Shown here in pieces: positions 18,437 to 28,277 of a stretch of DNA of 64,000 nt (positions are counted from its first letter, which is position 1; every line of letters begins with the position of its first letter). Origin of the DNA: Paenibacillus macquariensis. Lineage in GTDB: Bacteria; Bacillota; Bacilli; Paenibacillales; Paenibacillaceae. The notes below the pieces were generated by a model. It was not told where the DNA came from, did not search any database, and was given only the letters and a program-made list of their open reading frames with translations. The stretch is taken from NCBI RefSeq assembly GCF_900156375.1, contig NZ_FTNK01000007.1, forward strand, positions 244,612 to 308,611, in the 5' to 3' direction. Made by a program: the position numbers and the translations under genes.

Positions 18437-19594
18437 CTACCTATGATCTCTTTTACGTATACGCTGAAGAATGGTTCCAATTATTCGGGCAGTACATTCC
18501 ATTTCTTCAGTAGTATTACCCAAACCATAGCTAAATCGAACCGCTGATTTCAAAATTTGCTCAGGGAGATTCATAGCTTTAAGAACATGCGATAATTCTA
18601 ATGAACCAGAAGTACATGCCGAACCACTAGATGCAGCAATTCCTTCCATATCCATACTCATGAGAAGCGTCTCTGAATCGATTTCTGGAAAACTAATATT
18701 GAGAATGTGAGGCAGAAATTCCGTAGAATGACCGTTCACAATAAAGAAATCACGACCTACTTCCCGTGCTAATGCATCAAGCAATGTACTTCTAAGAAGT
18801 ACATAATAGTCGGTTCTTTCTTTTAATTGGTCATACATAATCTCGATTGCTTTTGCAAATCCCACAACACCAGCAATATTCTCTGTTCCTGCACGACGTT
18901 TCTTCTCCTGAAGCCCTCCATATAACCGAGCATTCAATTGTAGACCACGACGAACATAAAGAGCACCTACGCCTTGAGGACCATTAACCTTATGTGCTGA
19001 GAAGCTCATAAGATCAACAGCCAACTCCTTACATGAAATCGGAACAGCTCCTAATGCCTGTACCGCATCTACATGAAACAGAATACCTCGACTACGTGCT
19101 AGTTCCCCTATCTCTTTAATAGGCTGTATTGTACCTACTTCATTGTTACCATACATAATACTGATTAGTATGGTTTCCTCCGTGATGGCATCCTCTAAAT
19201 CACTTAAGCTAATCTGACCCGTTGCATCTACAGGAAGATACGTAATCTGGAAACCCTCGCGTTCCAGTTGATCACATGTATGCAAGATTGCATGATGCTC
19301 AATGGAAGAAGTAATAATATGTTTGCCTTTATGGCTTAATAATGAAGATACCCCAAACAAAGCTAAATTATCACTTTCTGTTCCTCCACCTGTAAATACA
19401 AGTTCGTCTGGATAACAATCAAGCAATGCACACACTTGATCTCGTGCTCCGTTCAACATACGTTTTGCACTTCGTCCAAACGTATGTACACTTGATGCAT
19501 TACCATATTGTTCAGTCATAATCTTCATCATGACACTAGCTACCTCTGGATGAATAGGTGTAGAAGCCGCATGGTCCAAATAAATTGAATTCAT
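18437..19594 (-). CDS. yrvO: Cysteine desulfurase, YrvO type
   Basis: A 385-residue PLP enzyme that takes sulphur from cysteine and passes it, most likely, to the thiouridylase MnmA for tRNA wobble thiolation. The PLP-binding lysine is K202 in SFSAHKVNGPQG and the persulphide cysteine is C327 in SSGSACTSGS. The N-terminus YLDHAASTPIHPEV is typical of the NifS/IscS group. It follows cymR by 24 bases, as in B. subtilis. In that species mnmA follows in the same operon; here it is on the opposite strand just beyond cymR. Confidence 0.94.
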   Translation of the reverse strand: MNSIYLDHAASTPIHPEVASVMMKIMTEQYGNASSVHTFGRSAKRMLNGARDQVCALLDCYPDELVFTGGGTESDNLALFGVSSLLSHKGKHIITSSIEHHAILHTCDQLEREGFQITYLPVDATGQISLSDLEDAITEETILISIMYGNNEVGTIQPIKEIGELARSRGILFHVDAVQALGAVPISCKELAVDLMSFSAHKVNGPQGVGALYVRRGLQLNARLYGGLQEKKRRAGTENIAGVVGFAKAIEIMYDQLKERTDYYVLLRSTLLDALAREVGRDFFIVNGHSTEFLPHILNISFPEIDSETLLMSMDMEGIAASSGSACTSGSLELSHVLKAMNLPEQILKSAVRFSYGLGNTTEEMECTARIIGTILQRIRKRDHR

Positions 19595-19618
19595 TATATA
19601 GCCACCGCCTATTTGAAA

Positions 19619-20038
19619 TTAAATATAGAACATGTAATTGTCAGCAGCACTTTTCTCTTCAAAAGAGATAAGATCTTGCAATGTTGTAGAATCTAGTGCA
19701 CTAGCGATACCATCTCGAATTCTTAGCCATAAATCCCGCTTCGCTGGATCATCTTCTTCTGTAAAGTCGACTGGGGAAATAGGTCCTTCCAGAACGCGAA
19801 TAACATCACCTGCTGTAATGGTTGACGGATCCCGAAATAAAATATAACCACCGTAAGCCCCACGAACACTTTTTACCAACCCTGCATTACGAAGTGGTGC
19901 AATCAATTGTTCAAGATAATGCTCTGATAATTGATTTTTCTCAGCAATACTTTTCAGTGAAGTTGGTCCCTCACCAAACTTAGAAGATAGTTCCATCATA
20001 ATGGTTAAGCCGTAACGTCCTTTTGTTGATATTTTCAT
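19619..20038 (-). CDS. cymR: Rrf2-family transcriptional regulator CymR
   Basis: A regulator of about 139 residues from the Rrf2 family, matching CymR, the repressor of cysteine metabolism that acts with CysK in bacilli. The start MKISTKGRYGLTIMMELSS and the helix-turn-helix around LSEHYLEQLIAPLRNAGLV are characteristic. No [Fe-S]-binding cysteine cluster is present, which fits CymR rather than IscR. An upstream ATG at 20047 is in frame, but the ATG at 20038 has AGAGGTG six bases before it. It heads the yrvO-yrrD operon and is divergent from mnmA. Confidence 0.9.
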   Translation of the reverse strand: MKISTKGRYGLTIMMELSSKFGEGPTSLKSIAEKNQLSEHYLEQLIAPLRNAGLVKSVRGAYGGYILFRDPSTITAGDVIRVLEGPISPVDFTEEDDPAKRDLWLRIRDGIASALDSTTLQDLISFEEKSAADNYMFYI

Positions 20039-20264
20039 ATCTAGCACCTCTTTCTATTCATATAAAAATCTTGTATGATTGTTTGCTGTTCATTTCATCT
20101 GTATGGTTAGCATAATCGGTACGTTTGGGTGATCATTCACACTATTCCAACCTATTCCGATCATTACCCTTTGCTTATGGTAACATATTCAGTTCCTATA
20201 TGGAAAACAAACCGTTACAAATAGAAGAAATGTTCGTCCCGAGTGGACATAACTCAGTATGTGA

Positions 20265-21464
<1,200 letters not shown>

Positions 21465-21470
21465 ACAAAT

Positions 21471-21508
21471 GCCCTTCTCGTTATGAACGAGAAGGGCGTT
21501 TTGTATTT
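21471..21508 (+). terminator. Rho-independent terminator of mnmA
   Basis: GCCCTTCTCGTT (21471-21482) pairs with AACGAGAAGGGC (21486-21497), a perfect 12-bp stem with a 3-base loop, followed by GTTTTGTATTT. Confidence 0.93.
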
Positions 21509-21561
21509 ATACAATTTGTTGTGAGTAGCACGCTTCATCCAATCCCCTGCAAAAGTGAAAG

Positions 21562-22869
21562 CTACAATTCACGCCGACGTTCTTGATTCAACCTAATCTT
21601 AGACTCATTTCCTTGCTCCGTTGCTTGATAAAATACCCGACGTGAGATCTCCTTAGGTAAATAATCTTGCTTTACATAATGATTAGGAAAATTATGTGGA
21701 TATTTATATCCTTCATGTCCAAGCTTCACAGCGCCTTTATAGTGAGTATCTCTTAAGTGTAGAGGTACCTCTGCTGATCTGATATCGTCCATAGCCGTCA
21801 TTGCTTTGGAAATAGCAAGATATACGGCATTGGATTTAGGACTTTCAACCGCAAAAAGAATCGCTTGTGAGATATTCAGTTTCCCCTCAGCCCATCCATT
21901 ATTCCGATATGCATCAAGTGCAGTTACCGCCTGCACTAGCGCCTGCGGATTAGCAAGACCTATATCTTCACTACTAGCTGCAATTAAGCGTCGGATGAAC
22001 ACCATGGGATCCATCCCAAGCTTCTCCACCCCATACAGAAACCAGAATAGAGCAGCATCGCTTGAACCTCGAATACTCTTATGAAATGCCGAAATGATAT
22101 CATACTGAGTGGATTCATCCGCCTTGACGATGGGTCTACGGATAGATTCTTCCGCGACTTCAATCGAAACGTGAATCGTACCATCATTCTCTGGAGCTGT
22201 CGTCAACACCGCTAACTCTAATGCATTAAGCGCTCTACGAATATCCCCGTTTGCCATCGTTGCGATATGCTCTAATGCATCTTCATCCACATCGAGATTC
22301 ATGTACCCAAGCCCTTTTTCCGAATCTATGAGTGCACGTTTCATGGCGATTAAGGAATGTTCCTTCGTGAGCGGGTTTAATTGAAATAACGTTGATCGAC
22401 TCATTAAAGCGCCGTTGACGTAATGAAATGGGTTTTCCGTTGTCGCTCCAATAAACACAATGGTGCCTTTCTCAACAGCAGGTAACAATGCATCTTGCCG
22501 AGAACTGTTAAAGCGGTGTACCTCATCTAAGAAAAGAATCGTCTTAGTTCCGTATAAAGACTTGCTGGTGTGAGCCTGATCGATCACCTCTCGCACGTCT
22601 TTCACAGAAGCTTCTACCGCATTTAGTCGTACAAATGTAGCCTTGGTATGATGAGAAATAATATGCGCTAACGTCGTTTTACCAGATCCAGGTGGCCCAT
22701 ATAAAAGAATCGATGAGACTTGATCTGCTTCAATCGCACGTCGCAATAACTTTCCTTGTCCAACAATATGTTCTTGTCCAATATATTCATCCAGATTCAC
22801 CGGGCGCATTCGATCCGCAAGTAGCCGCGAGACGGGATCCGATTCCTGCTGAAAAGAAAATAAATCCAT
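21562..22869 (-). CDS. rarA: Replication-associated recombination protein A (RarA/MgsA), AAA+ ATPase
   Basis: RarA is an AAA+ clamp-loader-like ATPase that acts at stalled replication forks. The 435-residue product has Walker [10 protein letters not shown], Walker [10 protein letters not shown], sensor 1 IGATTENPF, and the C-terminal tetramerisation region ([20 protein letters not shown]). It corresponds to B. subtilis YrvN, which lies next to tcdA; here accessory genes separate the two. The ATG at 22869 has only a weak ribosome site (TAGGACGTG) upstream. Confidence 0.95.
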   Translation of the reverse strand: MDLFSFQQESDPVSRLLADRMRPVNLDEYIGQEHIVGQGKLLRRAIEADQVSSILLYGPPGSGKTTLAHIISHHTKATFVRLNAVEASVKDVREVIDQAHTSKSLYGTKTILFLDEVHRFNSSRQDALLPAVEKGTIVFIGATTENPFHYVNGALMSRSTLFQLNPLTKEHSLIAMKRALIDSEKGLGYMNLDVDEDALEHIATMANGDIRRALNALELAVLTTAPENDGTIHVSIEVAEESIRRPIVKADESTQYDIISAFHKSIRGSSDAALFWFLYGVEKLGMDPMVFIRRLIAASSEDIGLANPQALVQAVTALDAYRNNGWAEGKLNISQAILFAVESPKSNAVYLAISKAMTAMDDIRSAEVPLHLRDTHYKGAVKLGHEGYKYPHNFPNHYVKQDYLPKEISRRVFYQATEQGNESKIRLNQERRREL

Positions 22870-22947
22870 TATAAATTCACGTCCTAACTATCCATCATGA
22901 TTAGAAATGTCTTAGTCCATCATATCACAATCGTAGTGAACACAAGA

Positions 22948-22980
22948 AGAACCGTCTGGCTTCATTCGCCTGACGGTTCT
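22948..22980 (-). terminator. Terminator of the small HTH gene
   Basis: AGAACCGTC and GACGGTTCT with inner GGC/GCC pairing (22948-22980) form a strong stem, followed by TCTTG on the minus strand. The T-tract is poor. It lies 24 bases after the stop of the HTH gene and upstream of rarA. Confidence 0.7.
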
Positions 22981-23003
22981 CTAGAACACTCTATGCTAAC
23001 TCT

Positions 23004-23324
23004 TCATTGAAGATTTGCAGATTGCTTAAGCTCCATTCGCATTTTGACAATCACTTTGCGGATACTGTCTTCAGACAAATGATAGGCTTGCTGCAAATAC
23101 TCAACAGAGCGACCTTCTGAATATAAACCAAAAATCTCTTCATTCCTACGAGTGATCAACTTCCGTGTTCCACTAAGTTCTCCCCAGCCTACACGCTGTT
23201 TGTTCTTCTTCGGGATGTATATCAATTCACCATGAATATACTGTTGAAGCTCTTTCAACAAATTAGGTGGAAGCACATCCTTGCCATTTTTGTAATTCGC
23301 GATAACCAACGTCCTCCTTAAACC
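23004..23324 (-). CDS. Small helix-turn-helix protein resembling the CD3324/Mor-like family; start uncertain
   Basis: About 100 residues. The core NYKNGKDVLPPNLLKELQQYI, then GELIYIPKK and a C-terminal helix-turn-helix (YLQQAYHLSEDSIRKVIVKM), is what I recall of the CD3324 family of small DNA-binding proteins related to the phage Mor activator. The family normally starts a residue or two before the YKNGK block. The frame here is open to an ATG at 23333, which lacks a convincing ribosome site. An excellent site (AAGGAGG) stands nine bases before an ATC codon at 23300, and only three bases before an in-frame TTG at 23309. The true start is therefore unresolved, and the end coordinate given is a compromise between these. 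The target is unknown. Confidence 0.7.
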   Translation of the reverse strand, partial: GLRRTLVIANYKNGKDVLPPNLLKELQQYIHGELIYIPKKNKQRVGWGELSGTRKLITRRNEEIFGLYSEGRSVEYLQQAYHLSEDSIRKVIVKMRMELKQSANLQ

Positions 23325-23370
23325 ATTGTCCAACTACTGCTACGTTTAAGACTTTTTTATTCAATACCAT
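23263..23370 (-). CDS. Possible 35-codon leader ORF overlapping the start of the HTH gene
   Basis: An ATG at 23370 follows a very strong ribosome site (AAAGGAGGCGG) and opens a 35-codon frame that reads MVLNKKVLNVAVVGQWF at its start. It overlaps the beginning of the HTH gene in another frame. It could be a translated leader that couples initiation of the HTH gene, or the two frames could be joined by a +1 shift. I know no family for the peptide, so it is listed on the ribosome site alone. Confidence 0.4.
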   Translation of the reverse strand: MVLNKKVLNVAVVGQWFKEDVGYRELQKWQGCAST

Positions 23371-23451
23371 TGATTCCGCCTCCTTTCGATTATGTATTTT
23401 TTTCCAACTGAATTTATTATACCTCATCCAATGCCCTCGTGGTTATAAAAA

Positions 23452-23555
23452 ATAATAAGGGAGACCGCTTGCCGCGGTCCCCCTTATTCAACAGGTTTTC
23501 CGCTTACGCGGAAACCACCTCGTATGCTTTGATCAATTCAATCAGCCTCCTTTCA
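23452..23555 (-). pseudogene. Ten-codon remnant resembling a holin-like type I toxin gene, with its hairpins
   Basis: On the minus strand GAAAGGAGGCTGATTGAA precedes a TTG at 23536 that opens only ten codons (LIKAYEVVSA) before TAA at 23504. The strong ribosome site, the TTG, and the TACGAGGTG stretch match what I recall of the small putative holin-like toxin genes of Bacillus and Paenibacillus, which normally continue into a membrane helix. Here the helix is absent. Two stem-loops follow: GGTTTCCGC/GCGGAAAACC (23494-23516) and a G+C-rich one with AATAAGGG/CCCTTATT arms (23452-23488). It is either a deletion relic or a short leader peptide with terminator. Outside this stretch I see nothing coding between 23556 and 23660. 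Confidence 0.5.
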
Positions 23556-23660
23556 CGGCATAATGGTCGGTTCCGACATCCTTATTAACTCATAACATCA
23601 GGTATGCGAACAAGTGAAAGAATAAGTATAACTATTTTTTACCACAACCACTTAATTTCA

Positions 23661-25835
23661 TTATGATTCAGGCCAACCTTGCACGGCTATATCTTCGTCC
23701 TGATTTCCCAAATAATCTGGAACACCTTCACCATGCATAATCCATAACTCATGCAATGCACGGGTACATCCCACATACATCAGTTTGGCATCCCATGGTT
23801 TGGGACCGTAATGATCTAGATCGGCATCGGCTACAATGACAGCATCGAACTCCAACCCTTTAGAAAGATACACTGGAAGTATGGATAATCCACCTTGGTA
23901 AGCTTGTTTGCTTCCATCGATTAAATGTAAATCCGGTGTCACTTTTACTAATTGATGATGCAGTTCTCTAGCTTCACTTAGAGTTCGCGTCAGAATAGCT
24001 ACCGTCCGATATTCTTTCGAAGATAATCGATTTAATGCCGTTTGTAAATCGTCTATTCTCGCTCCTTCATCCTTACCATAAGGGATTAACCGAACAGTAT
24101 CTCCACTACGGAATACGGGAATAGCCATCAGATCACTTTGGACACCCTTTTCCAAAATCCCGTTCGCAAATTCGATAATCTCCATCGTTGAGCGATAACT
24201 CCGAGTTAATGCGAAGTAGGCTGTATGTTCTGGTTCGAATAACGAACTCATCTCTTCCCATTGATGAACTCCCCGGTAAGCATGAATTCCTTGTGAGAGA
24301 TCGCCTAGAATGGTGAAGGAATGTCCTCGGACAAAGAAATCCAATATGGCTACCTGGAATGGTGAGAAATCCTGTGCCTCATCAATGACAATATGGTCAA
24401 ATCGCTGTTCACTGGTTATATCATTTAATAAATAATGAATATACAAAAGTGGCGATAGATCTTCTTCCCGGATAATATCCTTCTTAAGATCCAATTGTGT
24501 TGATTTCAGCACGCTGGTCGGAATTCCTTGTAGGGCTTCATCTGACCAACCTATTGGTGCTTTTAAGACACGAAACATTTGTTTATATAATGTCAAAGGC
24601 TCATATTTAGGCCACTTGGTAGCGTAACTCTTCTCACGTTGTGTTGCCTTCTTCTTACGGTCTTTAAACACGGCTTCGGATGGGGATTTCTTGAGTTCCA
24701 TTTCCACCCAGCGATGAATTCTCGTCATGACCCGTTCTTTTCTTTTGGCAAGAGGATACGGCTTGTATTCTTCATTATACCAATAGAGGATCTTGTCCCG
24801 AGACAGCACCTTGCCATCCCATGGGCTGAAATCACCTTCTGGTACAGAAGAAGTCTCCAATGATTCAATTACACTTGAGATCATTTTCATGAGTGTCAAA
24901 GAACCTTTAAATCTACCTGGAACCTCATCATTTATCTCTCGAGTTCCACCCGTATGTTCGAACCAATAATCAAGTGTCTCTGCCGCATCTGTAAGAGGCA
25001 TATTCAGCTCAAGCACTTCCAACGCCCAATCCGCAAATGTACTCTGTTGAATATCTCCTACACCTAGTTCAGGGAGTACATCAGAAATATAATCTAAGAA
25101 CATATGGTTGGGAGCAAAAATAATCATTTTTTCTGCCGTAACTTGCTCTTTATACTGATAAAGTAAGTAGGCCAGACGATGTAGCGCGACCGTTGTCTTT
25201 CCGCTCCCCGCTACGCCTTGAATAATAAGAGCTGTATTCTTGGCAGCACGAATAATTTGGTCCTGCTCAGCTTGAATCGTTGATACGATGTCACGTAGCT
25301 TATTATCTTTGTTCTCTCCAAGCCTATAGACTAGAAATTCATCTGATACCGCTGGTTGCTCATTTTCTTTGTTATAGGTATCTGAGACTCTTTCTAAGAT
25401 TTGCTTGCGAATAACGACATTTCGTTTCAAGAATACGAGTCCCTCAATCAATCCTTCAGGCGCTTCATAGGATGTTGCCTCATCACCTCCGGTGAATGAG
25501 TAAAAAAGACTTGCTACAGGCGCACGCCAATCAATAACAAGTGGCTGATCTGTTACGACTTCCCGATCGACACCTAACTTACCAATATAAAGTGGCTTTC
25601 TATCTTTATCCTTTGTACCCTGGAAATCCAAGCGTCCAAAATAGGGCTCCTGTACGCTTTTGGCTAGTGTTATACGTTTCTCTTTGCGCGCCTCTTCGAG
25701 GACCTGCTCTGTGAAATCATGCCCAGTATAGACATCAACACTTTGTAACCATTGCAGTTGACGATCAATTTCTGTGATCGCATCATTCAGCCTTTTCTCT
25801 TCCTCTTGATAGGCACTTTGAAAGTTGTCCTCCAT
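23661..25835 (-). CDS. helD: RNA polymerase recycling helicase HelD
   Basis: A 724-residue UvrD-like superfamily 1 ATPase of the HelD type, which binds RNA polymerase through two long arms and frees stalled enzyme from nucleic acid. The N-terminal coiled coil (about 1-60) and the RLDF and VIDWRAPVASLFY motifs are typical. Walker A is GVAGSGKTT near residue 210 and the DEAQD box follows at about 490 (HIVIDEAQDFSPFQ). Motif LTRSYRST and the C-terminal VGCTRALHELWI complete the helicase core. It is slightly shorter than B. subtilis HelD. The ATG at 25835 follows AGGAGG by eight bases, and a repeat array abuts that site. It stands alone on its strand. Confidence 0.92.
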   Translation of the reverse strand: MEDNFQSAYQEEEKRLNDAITEIDRQLQWLQSVDVYTGHDFTEQVLEEARKEKRITLAKSVQEPYFGRLDFQGTKDKDRKPLYIGKLGVDREVVTDQPLVIDWRAPVASLFYSFTGGDEATSYEAPEGLIEGLVFLKRNVVIRKQILERVSDTYNKENEQPAVSDEFLVYRLGENKDNKLRDIVSTIQAEQDQIIRAAKNTALIIQGVAGSGKTTVALHRLAYLLYQYKEQVTAEKMIIFAPNHMFLDYISDVLPELGVGDIQQSTFADWALEVLELNMPLTDAAETLDYWFEHTGGTREINDEVPGRFKGSLTLMKMISSVIESLETSSVPEGDFSPWDGKVLSRDKILYWYNEEYKPYPLAKRKERVMTRIHRWVEMELKKSPSEAVFKDRKKKATQREKSYATKWPKYEPLTLYKQMFRVLKAPIGWSDEALQGIPTSVLKSTQLDLKKDIIREEDLSPLLYIHYLLNDITSEQRFDHIVIDEAQDFSPFQVAILDFFVRGHSFTILGDLSQGIHAYRGVHQWEEMSSLFEPEHTAYFALTRSYRSTMEIIEFANGILEKGVQSDLMAIPVFRSGDTVRLIPYGKDEGARIDDLQTALNRLSSKEYRTVAILTRTLSEARELHHQLVKVTPDLHLIDGSKQAYQGGLSILPVYLSKGLEFDAVIVADADLDHYGPKPWDAKLMYVGCTRALHELWIMHGEGVPDYLGNQDEDIAVQGWPES

Positions 25836-25855
25836 TTTCAGTTACCTCCTAAAAG

Positions 25856-26019
25856 TTTTTTGGAGCTTTCGCATCCTAGTGTTACTTCGTAAAAAAACTT
25901 GCTTCGTAAGCATTAACTTAGTTTTTGTGACGCGTTACTTCCTGTTATTACTCCAAAAAAACTCGCTTCGTAAGCATAAACTTAGTTTTGTGGAGCTTTC
26001 GCTTCCTATTGATACTTCG
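25856..26019. repeat. Tandem 65-bp intergenic repeat upstream of helD
   Basis: About 2.5 copies of a 65-bp unit. A 29-bp part (TGGAGCTTTCGCATCCTAG...) occurs at 25861, in diverged form at 25926, and at 25991. A 36-bp part containing GCTTCGTAAGCAT and AACTTAGTTTT lies between, at about 25890-25925 and 25954-25990. The unit spacing is 65 bases both times. A related 60-bp repeat lies before apt at 37.7 kb. No coding potential is seen. Confidence 0.85.
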
Positions 26020-26089
26020 CTTCAAAATATTACCTTACAGCAAAGGAAATTAAGTATATCATAACGGTATTAGAGAAACCACGAGTCTT

Positions 26090-27403
26090 TTACAACAATG
26101 AATTAAGAACGAAGTTAGCAATAAATAAAGCGGCAATGCCGTAAAGTACGGGAGGAACTTCTTTCCCTCTATTCTGTGCTAGCTTCACAACCGGGTACGC
26201 AATGAAGCCAAAAGCCATGCCATCTACAATACTATAGGTGAACGGAATCATGACCATAACCAAGAAGGCCGGAAATGCTTCAGTCAGATCTGAGAAATCC
26301 ATTTCTTGTACATTTTGAACCATTAGCCCACCAATAATGATCAACATAGGTGCAATTGCACTATCGGGAATCCAAGTTAATAGTGGGATAAATAAAAACG
26401 TAGCAGCAAACAAAACAGCGGAGACTAATGAAGTTAGCCCAGTACGTCCACCAGCTGCAATTCCAGCATTAGACTCAGCAGCTGCCACCACCGGACTTGA
26501 ACCGAATATACCTGCGAATATATTCGTTATTGACAATGCACGGAGACTTCCTTTAAAGTTCTCCGGGCGACCGCTCATGGCCGTCTGAGAAGCCACTAAT
26601 CCAATATTCTCAAAAACAACAATCAATAACAGAAGAAATACAGCAATCCAGAACACAATGTTACCCATATTGGACCATGATAACCCACCAAATACTTCAC
26701 CATAGCTTTGAAAGGTAGGACCCGCCTCGGCTTTAGGAGCAGTCGGACCCGCACCCAGAAGATAAGCAAGTCCTGTTCCTGTCAACATCGTTATGAGCAT
26801 TCCTCCTGGCACTCCCCGTACAAATAGAACCAATCCTAGGAGCAACGTCACACAAGAAACGATGACTGATGGATCTGAGAAATGGCCAATGGCGACAAAT
26901 GTCGTTTGATGGGCAACCACGATACTACTTTTCTGCAAACCGATAAATGTCAGAAATAATCCGATCCCTACCGTAATGCCGTGTTGAAGATTTATTGGTA
27001 TCGCTTCACTAATGATTCGATAAAGCGAAGTAAAGGCTACGATGGAGAACAAAATGCCCGTTACGGTTACAACCGCAAGAGCCTCCTGCCAGCTCAGCTT
27101 CATGGAATGAACAAGTGTATATGTAAAAAATGCGTTGATTCCCATACCCGGGACTACAATAATAGGTGACTTCCCACCAAATGCCATAAGCAGACATCCC
27201 GTAATGGATGTCAGTAGTGTACCCACCATAGCGGCTTTTAATGGCATACCTGCATCATGAAGAATCGTCGCGTTAACCATAACAATATAAACGACTGCAA
27301 AGTAGGATACCATTCCTGCAATCATTTCTTTCTTCCAATCATCTTGCGGCGTAAGACCCAGACTTCGGTGCCAAAATCCTGATTTCATTAACTTGTTCCC
27401 CAT
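26090..27403 (-). CDS. Purine (adenine/guanine/hypoxanthine) permease, AzgA-type NCS2 family
   Basis: A 437-residue proton-driven nucleobase permease with about 13-14 membrane segments. The AzgA-group pattern is visible: an N-terminal SYFAVVYIVMVNATIL segment, GMGINAFFTY, IGLQKSSIVV, and FGSSPVVAAAESNAGIAAGGRTG. This group imports hypoxanthine, guanine or adenine; which one cannot be told from sequence by eye. No purine riboswitch is recognisable upstream, where only about 50 bases separate it from the tcdA terminator. The start at 27403 has AAAGAGA upstream; the ATG at 27388 is an alternative. Confidence 0.92.
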   Translation of the reverse strand: MGNKLMKSGFWHRSLGLTPQDDWKKEMIAGMVSYFAVVYIVMVNATILHDAGMPLKAAMVGTLLTSITGCLLMAFGGKSPIIVVPGMGINAFFTYTLVHSMKLSWQEALAVVTVTGILFSIVAFTSLYRIISEAIPINLQHGITVGIGLFLTFIGLQKSSIVVAHQTTFVAIGHFSDPSVIVSCVTLLLGLVLFVRGVPGGMLITMLTGTGLAYLLGAGPTAPKAEAGPTFQSYGEVFGGLSWSNMGNIVFWIAVFLLLLIVVFENIGLVASQTAMSGRPENFKGSLRALSITNIFAGIFGSSPVVAAAESNAGIAAGGRTGLTSLVSAVLFAATFLFIPLLTWIPDSAIAPMLIIIGGLMVQNVQEMDFSDLTEAFPAFLVMVMIPFTYSIVDGMAFGFIAYPVVKLAQNRGKEVPPVLYGIAALFIANFVLNSLL

Positions 27404-27450
27404 TCTGTGTTCTCTTTTTTATATCCATTATGTAGCATATCCCATAATGA

Positions 27451-27495
27451 TAAAAAAAGGGCGCGGACACCGAAAATTCGGAAACCACGCACCCC
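27451..27495 (-). terminator. Terminator after tcdA
   Basis: GGGTGCGTGGTTTCCGAA pairs imperfectly with TTCGGTGTCCGCGCCC (27459-27495), followed by seven T residues on the minus strand. It ends the hisS-aspS-tcdA operon. Confidence 0.9.
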
Positions 27496-27506
27496 TATTT
27501 TAAAAT

Positions 27507-28262
27507 TCATGTAGTAATTCCTTTGTTAGCAAGTAACTCACGAACCGCAACACTAGCCATAATCAACCCTACCACTGGCGGTACAAAAGCATTGCTCGCA
27601 GGAGGTTGCTTAGCTTTACGTCTATCTGGTGCATTCTCAGGTACAATCTTTTGCGTGATGTCCTCACGGGGTTTCATCGGCGTCTCTGTCGAGAATACCA
27701 CCTTCACACCCTTCTTAATACCTTCTTTGCGAAGCCTTGTACGAATGACCCTTGCAATAGGATCCATCGTTGTCTTCGATATATCCGCGACTTGAAACCG
27801 TGTTGGATCCATCTTGTTCGCAGCACCCATACTTGATATCATCGGAATCTTTCTTTTGAGACATTCTTTAATAATATGGATTTTGTAAATGATCGTGTCC
27901 GATGCATCCAGTACATAATCCAAGTCATATTTAAATAATTCCTCATACGTTTCATCCGTGTAAAACATATTGAGCGCGATAGCCTCGCAGTCAGGGTTAA
28001 TTAGCTTCACTCGATCGACCATCAATTCCGTCTTTTCCTGACCAACTGTCGTAGTTAAAGCGTGAATTTGTCGATTAATGTTCGTGATATCCACGACATC
28101 CTTATCAATCAGAATGATTCGTCCAACACCTGTACGGGCGAGGGCCTCCACCGCAATGGAGCCCACTCCCCCGATACCCAAGACGGCTACCGTACTATTC
28201 TTCATGATCTCAAGGCCTTCTGATCCTATTGCGAGTTCTGTACGCGAAAATTGATGCAACAT
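27507..28262 (-). CDS. tcdA: tRNA threonylcarbamoyladenosine dehydratase TcdA (YrvM)
   Basis: TcdA is an E1-like ATPase that closes the threonylcarbamoyl side chain of t6A37 into cyclic t6A. The 251-residue product has the nucleotide-binding motif VLGIGGVGSIAVEALAR and the E1 pattern DKDVVDITNINRQ. The later VLDASDTIIYK and SSMGAANKMDPTRF segments fit the family. It begins 15 bases after aspS and is last in the hisS-aspS operon, as in B. subtilis. Its position ties a tRNA-modification step to two tRNA synthetases. Confidence 0.93.
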   Translation of the reverse strand: MLHQFSRTELAIGSEGLEIMKNSTVAVLGIGGVGSIAVEALARTGVGRIILIDKDVVDITNINRQIHALTTTVGQEKTELMVDRVKLINPDCEAIALNMFYTDETYEELFKYDLDYVLDASDTIIYKIHIIKECLKRKIPMISSMGAANKMDPTRFQVADISKTTMDPIARVIRTRLRKEGIKKGVKVVFSTETPMKPREDITQKIVPENAPDRRKAKQPPASNAFVPPVVGLIMASVAVRELLANKGITT

Positions 28263-28277
28263 GTACAGATGCCTCCT

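Noticed and set aside
27404..27450. Possible purine riboswitch ahead of the purine permease
   Set aside because: Only about 50 bases separate the tcdA terminator from the start codon, too little for an aptamer, and no G-box consensus is present.
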